Of a stretch of DNA of 64,000 nucleotides, positions 23,191 to 34,177 are shown piece after piece. The DNA is from Ganoderma boninense. Its lineage: Eukaryota > Basidiomycota > Agaricomycetes > Polyporales > Polyporaceae. Numbering within the stretch: position 1 is the first letter of the stretch; the number at the start of each line of letters is the position of its first letter. The DNA lies in assembly GCA_002900995.3 (NCBI GenBank), contig CM035308.1, forward strand, positions 4,239,053 to 4,303,052, given 5' to 3'. A program made the translations under genes and the position numbers. The notes beneath the pieces were generated by a model. The model was not told where the DNA came from. It was given only the letters and a program-made list of their open reading frames with translations, and did no database searches.

Positions 23191-23589
23191 GAGATGACGG
23201 ATGGACCTGCAAGCCCTCTGAGATTGAGCCCTCCTCCGTAGCGGGGTCCAGATTGTTAACCACACATTGTGCGATGGTACTGCCATACGGTCATGACGTT
23301 CATAAGGGCTGTCATGCTGAGAAGCAACTAGTCATCGGCGAGCCCGCTGCGGTCGAAGAGGAGCAGCCTGGCACAGGGACTTACTGGCTAGATTACTTGA
23401 TGAAGTACGACGCCCTTTGTGCCTACGTATGGGTGGCCTTCCAGTCTGGAACTCCAAGAAGGGAAGGCATAGATGTTGGTGAACTAGTGCGGGAGTCGAG
23501 GACGAGCCTGAGAGCGTTGGACGTTGCCACCCGCACAATTGTCGCTTGCCGCCCGAAGCAAATATGTGCAAACAGAACGGCAAATATTA

Positions 23590-23705
23590 GCCTCAGCGAC
23601 CCTTTACAAAAACACGGTTTTGAGCGTCTGGTCTGGATGTCTAGTACGATTGCAATAAACAGCTCTGCCACGTCCACGAACGATTGCACAATCACAAGAG
23701 TTCGG
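23590..23705 (-). pseudogene. Solo C-terminal scrap of a kinase-like gene
   Basis: A minus-strand reading IVQSFVDVAELFIAIV matches the last exon of the K family (for example RWFVGVAELFATIA in K9). No other K exon surrounds it. It shares its wording with the scrap at 33440-33560. Confidence 0.5.
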
Positions 23706-24590
23706 CGCTTCTTTTGACAGTCCGAGTCCGAGGCTGAGTGGACCGCCGACAGAGGTAAGCCTTAAGTGCATCCGCCGGCCTCGTTTCCTTTCAGATAGTA
23801 TCTGGAGAAAATACCCGGAGGTCCACGGCGTAGCCTCGATCTTACAGCCAAATTTCTTCGGTAAACCAGAGAATAAATTTGCGTCACTGGCAGCAGCAGA
23901 CGCACTAAGTACTACGTGCCGAAAGGAAATTTACCTCGACCACGACTTCAAGGCTCAATTGAGTGTTTTATCATGCCCAGCGGTAGGATAATATGCATGT
24001 ATGTCCGGCGACGGAACTGCAGTTTGAACTCCACGATCGTGTTATGATTTCCGAGAGATCTCAAAACCGATACGGTACACTCGTCCTGCAGTGCCGTCAG
24101 AGGGGGATCGTGCTAGGCGTGCTGTTTGGTTGCCGCGACGACGTGTATAAATTAGATGATGCCCCACGGAGCGTCCCTTAACCGATCATGTCTTCCCGGG
24201 CTCATGAAATGAACATACCCGTTTGCGATGGGTAAACTTCGAAGCATATGCTCGGCACACCGTGCGAGTGTCGCGGCAGCGATGGATCATGCTAAAACTC
24301 AACACAAGCATGTAACTTTCAGCATTCAACAGAGACATCCGCGATCCCATAGGCAGTACTCAAGTTTGAACGCCTTGTGGCCTGCCCGACGGTTGAGCGC
24401 ACGTTGCATGGATACGGCTCAAATTTGAAAGATCGACGACATGCTTCCATGGCCTCCGACGGTGTTGAAATTACACACGTGAAACTTGGGTATACGAACA
24501 GAAGCCGTGTTCAGTATCTGAACTTGAGCTTGAAGCGTCAAGCGTCAGAACAACTCACGTCTCACCAACCGTTATATCAGCCCGAGCCTA
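23706..24590. other. Intergenic region before G2
   Basis: No gene seen. It is relatively AT-rich compared with the flanks and has only short open frames. Confidence 0.45.
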
Positions 24591-27500
24591 TCAACCCCGT
24601 AGGGCGGTCCAACCAGGGTTGTTCACCGCGATCGGCCCCACTCCTCCTTCCAGCACAGCATCGACCTCGAGCTTGAGCTGCGGCGAAACGGCTGTGTCGT
24701 CGAGGGCCCAGACGGCCACGGCGACAGTGCTACGCAGGACCATCAGCTATTGAACCGCTTGGGTAGGTAAGAAAACGTACTTCAGCCCGTTATAGTCCAG
24801 GATACCCTGCGGGACAGGGAATCGTGTTTGCGGCCCAACGTTCGCCGCTCGCTGCCGACGTGAATGTGTCAGTATGCGCCCAAATGTTAATGCTTTGTAG
24901 ATCCAAGTCCAGCCACGCACCTTCCCGAACTGCCACCCGTTGACGAACAGCAGCGCGCGGTACGCCTGGTCGTTCGTCGCCTCGAACTGGAAGCTCACGG
25001 CCGTGTCCGTGTAGCCCGGGATGTCCAGCGCGAACGTAGTCACGAAGAACCCAACGCCCGCGCCGCCGCTCGGGAGGCCCGCAGACAGCTCGCGCGCGGT
25101 CCACTCGGCACCGGACGTGTCGAACCCGGGAAGATGCCAGCCCTGGCGTTCGCCGTACAGGCCGCCCTCGTTGAACAGCCCGCGGACCTTGTCCTGGGTA
25201 GCTGGTCGCGCATACGAGTGCAGGGTCAGTTATCGAGAAAGGCAGTGCAAGGGAAGAAGGGAAGAAAGCATGAACGTACTTGAGGTAGCCGCCAGCTTTG
25301 CCCTGAACCTTCCATGTCCCGAACGTGCCGCCGATGAGCTCGAACCCTCCGATCCCCCGCGCGGACTTCTCGTTGTCGTCCTCGTCGAGACCCATGTTGT
25401 CCTGGATGACAGTCACGACGTTGTCCTCGCCTGCGACGACAGCGCCTGTGGGAAGGTGAACAGTTGGTTGGCGTGGTCCGTCGTGCTGAACATGGACGAA
25501 GATGAAGTTTGTCATTGATCCATACTGAGGCCGCAAAGACTGTACAACCCATCTGTTAGCACAGTCCACAGCACGCGGCGAACAACTTACAATCTCCGCC
25601 ATAGATAGTCAGGTTCGCCGCTGTCTCCGAACCTGTAGCGTTGAAATGCCCGCGCCAGAGCACGATGTTCTCGCAGCTACACGCGCCCTCAGTCAGTCCG
25701 TAATCCCCTCACCCCAGAGCCCCAGTATGAAGCACTCACAAGCCATAATCACACCCATACAGCACCCGTCCGTCCCCAAACGCCGGCTTCGTCGGGATGT
25801 TCGTGCTCGTCTTATCCGCAACGACCCACGCCGCATCGTCGTACCCCTTCCGCACCTCCGGCAAGCTGTCCGCGTACCGCCACCCCGTCAGCTCGGGCAT
25901 CTCGACCGCCTCCGCCCCCACCCTTCCATCCGAGTCGCGCTTCATGGCGAGCTCCGCGCGCAGCCCGCTCGCGCCGAACTGCGCCATCGTCCCGACCGGC
26001 TCCCCGTTCCACGTCACGGCGACGACCTCGGGCGGCGCGAACACCGTCAGCGGCACGCTCGCGTTCAGGTCGCCCACCAGCGCCAGCGTCATCCCCCCCT
26101 CTCGTTCTCGTCCTCGTTCTCGTTCTCCTTCATTCACCAGCGAGGCGTTGCGCACGAGGTACGGCCCGCCGACGAGCACGGTCGTGTTCGTGCCGAACTG
26201 CCAGAACGCCTCGAGGCCCTCGACCGTGTGTGCGGTGGGGCTGCGGATGGGGGGCGCCCAGAAGGACGCGGCGGTCGTCGCGTCCGCGTAGAGCACGAGT
26301 TGCGCGTCGGACTCCCAGACTGTGATGAGCCCGTCGACCCCAGGGAGGACCGTCACCACGCTCGCGCCCCCTAGGCCTGCTGCTGCTGGATCAGTGAACC
26401 GAATGAGAGAAGAGAAGGGGGAGAGGGATGAGGGCGCGCCGGCAGGTGTGAACGCGAACTCGTGCGCCTGGTCGGGGTGTCCGTACAGGAAGAGGACGTC
26501 GCGCGCGCCGATGGTGCCCGCGAAGAAGATGGAGGCGGTCGTGTAGAGCAGAGCGCCGGCCGCGCCGAAGGTGTAGTCGGTGACGATGAGCTTGGACTGG
26601 CGGCCGTGGAGCGCGATCGCGCCTGTCGTCGCGGGGAGCGTGAGCGTGCCCTGCGAGGTCGGGAGGTAGACTGTGAACGAGATATTTGCCCTGGAAGAAG
26701 AGAAGTGAGGTGAGAGAATGAAGGCGGTGTGGATAGTGTGGATCGTACGTCGACGTGGAGTCGTTCTGGCGGGTGATGAGGAAGCCCGTGCCTGAGTCCG
26801 GGTTCCGGAGGTACGTGCCGTACGCGAGGCTGTTGCTTATCGTGACTCCAGGGATTCCAGTCGCAGAATCTCCGACCCAGTCGGTCTTGCGGAACTGGGG
26901 CGAGGAGCGCAGGAAGATGCCCTGCCGCTTTATCTCGTCATACTTGTCCGTGAGAAGGCGATTCTCGCGGATGGGCGAGCCGTAGTCGTAGCTGCGAGAT
27001 GATCAGCCAACCGTGAAGACATGAACCAACGCGCATATGCATACCTCGTGTATACCCCCGGGAAGGGGATCCCACCCCAGTTCGTCCCTCTGTGCGTCCC
27101 GGTCAGCAATCTCCCCCGTTACTCATACTAGGCGATAATGACTCACCCGTAGAACATATAATAGTTGACGAGCTTCGCGTTGGCTGCCCAGTTGTGCTTG
27201 TTAAACACGTCCTCGAAGTCCGGGCCCGTTAGGACTGCGCACGCGTCGTAGCCGGGGCCGGCCCACGGGTCGAACGAGCCGGCCTGGAATTCGGGCATGT
27301 ACCACGGCTGACTCGGGTTCACGCTCGCGTGGTACTGGTGGTACTTGGTCGAGACGTTCCTCCACACCTGCGGGTTCGAGCAGTCGAACCTTTGTGGGTA
27401 TGCGTCCTAAGTGCACGGTTAGACAACGACACACCCGTGCCAGGGATGTCCAACAAATGAAAACGAAAACGAAAGAGGGAGGGACGTACGAGGCCGTAAA

Positions 27501-28948
27501 TATCGACGGAGCCGGTTCCGTTGATGAACGCCTTGCGTTCATTGGGGTCGTTGTACGTTCTGCAGCACACGGTCCTTCAGCACGGCGCGCTTTCAGGAAC
27601 ACGCAAATGATGCTCTTACAGTGGAACGACGATGCCGCCTGCATGGTATTGATCCTCGAGCGCCTGGAAGTAGAGCTGGTTCGTGACGCTCTGAAAGTAC
27701 TCATTATCTGGGCAACATTCAGTCCGTGTACTAGATCTAGGAACCCCGGGATAGACTCACCGATCTGGATGGCTGCATGAAGAAAGCGTGTGTACCGCAT
27801 GAGTTCACATGAAGTCCTCAAAAATCGCTGCACATACCTATCACTGGTCCACCCTTGGTGACCTGGTAGTCAACAGTCTCCTTGATGGTCCCATCGATGT
27901 ATGGCTCGTATGCCTCAATCCAGTCTGTCGCGTTCGTTCTAACCTCGCCTGCAGTCTCGCTGGTGATCCAGTGTGCGATTCCACCCGCAGACGTTTCTGC
28001 GTTGATCTACGTCAGAGAATAACCTGGGATTAGCTGATCTGTCCTCGTGCGCGCCAGACAACTGTTTGAAAGGTTCATCGTGCACTTACGTAAGGACCTG
28101 CCCCGAACACTGTCAATGACGGAGATTGGAAGGGACTCAGACCGCATACCTGGACGCAGGACGACGAAAATGCCAGCTTGACTCGCTGCCTCGTAGATGG
28201 GCTCAAGAGCGCGCCAGTCGTCGAAGTCGACCACCCCGCGGGAGGGATTGGTGAGACCCACTACAGAAAATGACGTCAGTGGTTTCGCATCGAGGGTTGA
28301 GAGATCTGTGAAAAAGTACTGTGGACGTATATGCTACACAACGGTCGTTAAGCTCATACAACACATGTATGATACCCATTCACGTACCTGACTCCGTTGA
28401 GACCAGCTGCAACCATCTTCTGAAAGATGTCAAGCCAGAGCTCGCGCACAGGAAGTCGGAAGGTGTGGAACTCGCCAGAGCTGGATGCCGTATGAGTCAC
28501 ATACGAAGGTTGAATCGCAACTCACCATACTTACTGCAGGAAGATACGCTGGTTATGGATCCATAGGGTATAGTTGTCCCACTGGACGACATCAGAGTAA
28601 CCGGTAGACTTGCGAGGCGGATGCACTGCCAGCGAACTAGATGGGGTAGTCGAGGGCCAGGTGAGCAGGACGAGGCAGAAGGCGATGATGGCGGATAGCG
28701 CCCAAGGATGAGCAGCGGCGCAAGAGGGTGATGTCGTATATGGCCACTTTCCCCGTCCTCTCGGGTGTTAGGATACCATCAGATGCGGCTTCCTTATAGT
28801 GGCTCGACGAGGCTGCAGCTCCAGGTGCTCGGCGGCCCGGAAGTGGCAGAAATGGCGCATCTGACGACGAAAGAGGATGCTTTTCTATGTCGGCATACGC
28901 AATGTGGGAGTTGCTAGTGAATGGTGAGTGCGGACGGGCGGGATCCAT
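24591..28948 (-). CDS. G2: GH35 beta-galactosidase, near full length with apparent frameshifts
   Basis: The gene reads from a possible ATG at 28948 to TGA at 24591-24593 through many short exons. The N-terminus looks like a cytosolic EKHPLSS segment followed by a hydrophobic anchor (LSAIIAFCLVLLTW), but the two are in different frames. The GH35 catalytic domain has IAIQIDNEYF (acid/base Glu) assembled across a 12-nt microexon, MPEFQAGSFDPW (nucleophile Glu) and YYMFYG/GTNWGG. Then follow beta-galactosidase domains 2/3 (TVYLPTSQGTLTL, TDYTFGAAGALLYTT, WESDAQLVLYAD) and the C-terminal jelly rolls (WKVQGKAGGYL, VGFFVTTFALDIPG, ALLFVNGW). A net +1 shift near 25510 follows WINDK. The family removes terminal beta-galactose from oligosaccharides and wall polymers. 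Because of the two shifts this may be a young pseudogene. Confidence 0.75.
27761..27772 (-). other. 12-nt microexon of G2
   Basis: This exon (CCATCCAGATCG on the coding strand) is bounded by ATGCAG and GTGAGT. Splicing it in restores GGPVI-AIQI-DNEY, the acid/base catalytic segment of GH35. G3 has the same four residues in a continuous exon. In G1 the equivalent exon is reduced to 4 nt. Confidence 0.75.
28090..28097 (-). other. 8-nt microexon of G2
   Basis: The coding-strand octamer GTCCTTAC lies between GGGGCAG and GTAAGTG. It joins CGTCCAG to the next exon to give R-P-G-P-Y, followed by INAETSAGG. The same octamer-length exon is present in G1 (6345-6352) and G3 (48239-48246). Confidence 0.75.
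28320..28333 (-). other. 14-nt microexon of G2
   Basis: The coding-strand exon CATATACGTCCACA is bounded by TGTGTAG and GTACTTTT. It encodes the IYVH link between NGVS and MGLTNP. Equivalent 14-nt exons occur in G1 (6138-6151) and G3 (48475-48488). Confidence 0.75.
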
Positions 28949-29156
28949 GGCATCCTCCACTTGTCGTTCGTGGTGGAGGACAATAAAAACAACATCTTCC
29001 CAACCCGGCGCTCTAGCTACTCCATCCGGCCGCCGGTCGCCCACGCTTCCAAAACCGGACGACACGCGGTCACGTGCAGCCGCATTCGGCATTCGGACGC
29101 CCGTCGAGGCGGCGTCCAGGTTAATCCATCGTAAGCTCCAGTTCGCGAGCAAGAAT

Positions 29157-29440
29157 TTATTGCGGGACTGCTCTACAGCTCGCTTCACCATTTATCCCGC
29201 TCCCGATGAAACGGTATGGAGGAGCGGGGCCACACACCTCGAGAATCTGGTCGAAGGCCGAGAGTGGCATAGAGCTCTGAGTCGTTTGATAGGTGATGAT
29301 ACTCTCGACGCAGCCGACAAAAGGCATCAATGGCGGCGGTGTGGTCGGTCTGAATGTACTCATTCAGCCAGTGTGTGGTCGAAGGAACTGTACTCGTACA
29401 GACCGTATCGGGGAAGGAAGGTCACTCATTAAGGACCCTT
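29157..29440 (-). pseudogene. K5: fragment of a kinase-like gene
   Basis: The minus strand shows only part of exon 2: LYEYSS.DHTL...PFVGCVESIITYQTTQSS, then LSAFDQILE at the usual exon end. It contains a stop and a frame change, and nothing of exons 1 or 3-5 remains. The closest intact paralogue by wording is K2 (PFVGYIEGIITYKTSS). It lies just beyond the 5' end of G2. Confidence 0.65.
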
Positions 29441-29732
29441 TGAGAGCACGATGTGTACTTCGCCAGTGACAAGGCTGTGCGGGGTATATATAATCTATTC
29501 AACGGTCTGAAGTGGTACCCCGCTGCAAAAGATTCTGCCAGTGCACGCCTGCCAACACAGTAAGCATAAGCATCGAATAGGTACAGGAGAGATCGTATGC
29601 CAGTGGTTCCACCTAGAAGTTTCTTTTCTTGGATTCGAGACAGCAAGATGGACTCCGGCTAGTGACCTGGTCCGAGAGCCGGCTGTCAGGGAACCTGAAG
29701 TGTGAAATGATCATTCAGAAACACCATCTCCT

Positions 29733-30907
29733 TCACTCGCCGCGGGTCCGTTGTCCTCGTGAAGGTTTGAAAAGTGTCACCGGATACGTAAATATGGCCG
29801 CGAAGAGCTCTCCTACGCCCGCAAACCATCGGACGACAGTAAGCACCTGGCGTGCCCGGGTGACTGTCGGACGACACCGACACACGGATGTACATCCGCG
29901 CTCGTTCCCCTCCAGCCACCTGACGCACAGACCCAGCAACCACGGTAGCTTCTCCCCGGGTTTATCGAGGAACATAGACTACGGAAGATGAATCAGCAGC
30001 GACTCCTGCCACGTCCTCGAAGCGACATTACCTCAGTGATGAACTCGAGCGTCGCCCCGAGACAGAAGACGTCCCAGGAGAACGGGTCGAAGCTCTTCAT
30101 GTCCAACGGCGGGTCAAGGTGGGTGTACGGCAGCGGAACAGCGGTCTGGACGCCAGGACAGTGCGCGAACTGCTGGCACGACTCGAAGTCGATCAGGTAG
30201 ACTCGCCCCGCGGTGAGTCGTGCATCAAATCTCGCGTCGTTCGCAGTGGCAGCGACGACATTGGGTTCGTAGATGTCCTGCGGAGGTGTGCATCAGTTCA
30301 GACACGCATAGCCATAGCGTTAGAGCCGAAACGAACTTACCATGTGGGCGATGCGCAAGCGATGGAGGTGCTCAACAGCCTGAGGCCGTGGCGTCAGCGA
30401 GGCTGGTATGGAGGGAGAACTTGAACTAGCGAGCACCACGGACCTCGAGGATCTGATCAAACGCCGCAAGGACAGAGCTCGTTTTCGGCACGCAAATGTC
30501 AGATACTTGGCTCACACAGGGCATGATCAACAAGGGGCGCTCGCATCGGACGATTTCGTGGGGGATCGTGTGATTACTGATCGGAGAACCGGAGAGCTGG
30601 TCGAAAAACGTCGTACATCGGTATCTCCTGCCTGGAGGGATTGAGTGCCTTGACAACACGTGGAGGCCTGCCCACACCGTAGTCGGTTATATATACTGTA
30701 AACTATACAGGTTGGGTGTCAGAGTAGCAAATACTGGTACTGGGTGCAGGAGTGCTGAGTCACCGGTTGCAAGGGCCTGTATAGCGTGATTTCGCGCTTG
30801 CGCAGTTCGGGATGGGTGACGAGCCAATCGGGTATCGCCTCCATATCTATGGAGGGCGTTGGGGATGGGGGCGTGGAAAGAGTGGCGAGGTCAGTGGGTG
30901 TAGCCAT
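29733..30907 (-). pseudogene. K6: protein-kinase-like gene with a single 1-nt frameshift
   Basis: Exons on the minus strand are 30764-30907, 30444-30702, 30341-30379, 30032-30277 and 29733-29978; the splice sites are all normal. Exon 2 is 259 nt where K1 has 258. A run of five T replaces CTCTT after TACGAC near 30603-30607, and the frame changes between MYDV and FDQLSGSP. Everything else is intact: IPDWLVTHPELRKREI, VVKAL, AHM/DIYEPN, LIDFE, DPFSWDVFCLGATLE and GCTSVCRCRPT. This is either a very young pseudogene or a base-calling error in a homopolymer. It resembles K1 most. Confidence 0.75.
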
Positions 30908-31777
30908 CGTTGAGGTTGAACGGAAAGGTTGAAACCGCAGAAGCGCCGGGTTTCAGTCACAGCGAACAACAATAGGCGCTCGAATTCACGACGTCGACCG
31001 CTCTTTCAAGTTCCCGCCCGACGGCCCTCCTACGACAGCAATGTCATCGACCACATGCACCGGCACCCGCTGAAACTATTATGTGCTTGCCTCCGGTCTC
31101 TCTTAGGACTTCTCATTGGACAGCACCAGCGAGCATCAGATTGGAGGGCAGCGTTGGCGTTGGCATGTAACTTGAAGAACCGTGCGCCATTACTCTGATA
31201 CTTAGGCCGATAGTGGAGCCTATATGTGTGTACGAATCCAAGTACAAAACACACAGGCACGGGAGCAGGTTGAAAACGCGTTCTGCGCATGGCTGACGTC
31301 ATTGATCATTAGGCAGCCACCTGAGTTTCTGCTCAAAAGCGGTCAGAATATGTGAAGTGAACACACACGTCCAATTCTCGCAACTCAGCAGGTCGACTAT
31401 CGGTCTTGTTCATCTAGGGCTCAGGATATCGCACCCCCGGGCGACGCAGGTCAGCGTGAAGGGGAATGAAAGGTAGCAGAGAATGATATATCTATTTCTC
31501 GGGAGTGCGGTGTCGAGGAGATGTCGAACGGCTATTATTCTATCTGCTCGACCGTAGGCCAAGTCTGGTTTTGCAGTCTAAAATAGGACGGTTGGATGAG
31601 TAAAATATTGGCTTACTTACCTTGAACACAACAAGGTGTACTCGCATTGCTTCGACCCATTCTACACATCTTGAGCCATGGTGAACTCCTTTCCGAAACA
31701 CTCGACTCGATGGCCCTACGCAACGTTAACGCCATCATTCTGACCATCACGCATGAATGTCACGGACTAATGATTCT
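30908..31777. other. Intergenic region between K6 and K7
   Basis: No gene supported. A TTACTTACC motif occurs near 31612. No S-family sequence is seen downstream of K7. Confidence 0.45.
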
Positions 31778-32970
31778 TTAATCATGCCAGCGATCAGCTT
31801 GACGGGCTTCGAAGAAGGTAATCGGGTATGTAACTATGGCGGTGAAGAGCTCCCCCACACCCGCAAGCCACCGGACGACTGCAAGCACCTGGCGTGCTCG
31901 GTTGAGGGTCGTACGACAGCGGCATACAGATGTACACCCGCGCTCGTTTCCTATCAGCCACCTGACGCACAGATCCAGTATCCACGGTGACTTGCCCCCA
32001 GAACTCTTGCGATACTTACACTGTTCACGAATGCAGAAAGACTCGTATCAGTACGAATAGCTCCTTCTGTTCAGGACGTCCTCCAAGCGATCTTACCTGA
32101 ACCATGAATTCGAGCGTCCTTCCAAGACAGTAGACGTCCCAGCTGAACGGGTCGAAACTTGTCATACCCAGCGGTGGTTTGACGTGAGTGTTGGGCAGCG
32201 TGCACGGCTGTTTGCACCCTATGGCCATGCGCGAACTGCTGGCATGACTCGAAATCGATGAGGTATACTCGCCCTGCGATTCAGTCGAGCATCGAACTGT
32301 GCGTCTTCTGCTGTCGCGGCGACGACATTGAATAAGAAGATATCCTAGGGATGCATGCATAAGTGTGACAGAGATTATCAGAAAAGAAACGGAGCTTACT
32401 CCGTGCGAGATACGCAAGCGATGCAAATGCTCGACGCCCTGCAGGTGTCGCTTCAGCGTTGAAGATGGGAATTCGCAGAGAGCATCACAGACCTCGAGAA
32501 TCTGGTCGAAGACGGCGAGGACAGAGCTCGTCGTGCGAGAGCAGATGTCCAACACTCGCGAAGCAAGAGGCATAATCAATAACGGACGCTCGCAGCGAAC
32601 GATTCTCGTGAGGGATCGTGTGCTGGTTGATCGGCGAACCCGAGAGTTGGTCGAACAGATCCTACATGGCTATTTCCTGCCTGGAGGAGCTGACGGCCTT
32701 GACGACATGTACTGGCCCCTCCTGGTTCCAATCTGTTGAATAGACTGTAAGCTTCAAGGGCCTGTTGTGAGCGCGACAAACACTTGGGTGTGTGAGCGGT
32801 GCCACCTTACCGGCTTCAGGGGGCCTGTGTAGCACGATTCCACGCCTGCGAAGCTCGGGGTGGATACCAAGCCACTCTCCTAAACCTACGTTCTCGCCCG
32901 ACAACGCAAAACTCGCCGTATCGGTCTCATTGTCAGCAGGCCCCTCTCTCTCAGGGAACGGAAAAAGCAA
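31778..32970 (-). pseudogene. K7: kinase-like pseudogene with several disruptions
   Basis: All five exons are recognisable on the minus strand. Exon 1 (LGEWLGIHPELRRRGIVLHRP) has one extra C before its donor. Exon 2 has TAG where paralogues have TAC in the MYD motif, and an extra G in the HEI region that shifts the frame. Exon 4 changes frame around the LIDFE region. The last exon (CVRWLIGNERGCTSVCRCRTT to TAA at 31778-31780) is open. The 32970 end is approximate because no ATG is present at the usual place. Confidence 0.75.
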
Positions 32971-33439
32971 GTAGAAGAGCGGGATATAGCTCTATACGCG
33001 TATCAATATTCATATTCTCGATTCACAGTCATCTCTTCCGAGCTCGTTCAATGTGAGCCTCCTCAACTCGAAGCAGCGAGCCGCGTAGTGCTCACCCTCA
33101 ATAGCAATAGCGGAGGGATTGTACCGCATCCTGCGCATCGCTCGAAACATTGAGCTCAACGAAATGCTATAATTTTTACAGATGGCAGAGACCAGGATAT
33201 GTGGGTGCGCAATTGCACGACGACAAGTTGACCGTGATGTTTCGGCGACCACTTTACTTCGCGCAATGAACAGACGAGAAAACCTGATCAATCACGGTCC
33301 AGGGAAATAGATGACTCATGTGGAACCTTGGTGGTACTGTCTATGTGGCCACTCACTGACAGTACAGATAACAGGGCATGAATTCAGCGTCCTCGAGCAC
33401 AAGGCTCCGGAACTCGACCGATCATAAACTGGGCGCGCC

Positions 33440-33560
33440 GTGTGCGCTTGCAGTCGTGCAATCGTTCGTGGACGTGACGGAGCTCCTCCCAACGTAGGTC
33501 GATATTCGATATAAACCCAAAAAAAACCTTTTAAAACGTTCATATTGGCACGAGATATAG
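33440..33560 (+). pseudogene. Solo C-terminal scrap of a kinase-like gene, partner position to S2
   Basis: The plus strand reads VVQSFVDVTELLPT, matching the final K exon (FVGVAELF) and especially the scrap at 23590-23705. It converges on S2, the arrangement seen for the other K/S pairs, so it is probably the last trace of S2's neighbour. Confidence 0.45.
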
Positions 33561-33792
33561 CACAAATCACGAATCGTGCGCTGATCGCGAGGAGCGACTC
33601 GTATTCGCGACACCACTAGCTTATCATCTTCGAAGGGAATCGAACCCAGTCGCCTTTCGTGAGGGGGGACGACCTGTCAACCAGTGCCGTGCTGAGTCCC
33701 AGCGATTACGATGGTGACGAATGGACCGTAGACAGTGACATAACCCACCTCAGCCTGTCGAGTCTCAGGGCCTCCCAGCCTGGTCCCCACCC

Positions 33793-34177
33793 TCACGCGT
33801 TCTGCTGCGACATCAGTGCAGCCTTGTTCACGGCAAGGTCCTCCAAACATCTCTTGAACGCCGCGCGGTTCGCCTCGGGGTCGCCCTTGGGGCGCAGCAC
33901 GTACGCGAGCAGCGGCTTTGTCGAGCCCTGGAGGAACTCCCCCAGGTTGACGTCGTACGTGATGTTTGAGGGCGAATTGGCTTGTGAGAGGGTGCGCTTC
34001 TTGACGGTGAGCTCGAGCCCATGGAATGTCCAGGGCAGGACTTTGGGCCGGCCCTCTGTGCCAGTTGTTGTGTTGAAGAAGCTGCTATCGACGGCGTCGG
34101 CCTCGCGGAGGAGGTAGAGCAGCGCAGAGCGCCGGTCTATGGTGGGAGCGGGTGGGGGGACTGGCGTGAGGGGGCAT
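33793..34177 (-). pseudogene. S2: S-family gene with a 1-nt insertion just after the ATG
   Basis: From the DRRSALLYLL motif to the MSQQNA end, the frame is open and nearly identical to S3. At the start, S3 has ATG followed by four C, whereas S2 has ATG (34177) followed by five C, which puts the ATG out of frame. The leader intron (donor CCAG/GTACGCC, acceptor TCTCAG) is kept. Unless an unusual upstream start is used, S2 is a very young pseudogene. S2 and S3 lie head to head 1.8 kb apart. Confidence 0.7.

Noticed and set aside
25736..26359. Long plus-strand frames opposite G2 (for example 25646-26374)
   Set aside because: They are antisense shadows of a GC-rich GH35 exon, rich in Arg/His/Pro.
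29157..30907. K5 and K6 considered as one long gene
   Set aside because: K6 alone has all five exons, while K5 repeats part of exon 2. They are separate copies.
33621..33708. tRNA-like sequence on the minus strand (GGGTTCGATTCCC block)
   Set aside because: The T-loop-like part is present, but the acceptor and T stems pair poorly and no anticodon stem-loop of normal size forms. It is at best a degraded tRNA fragment.
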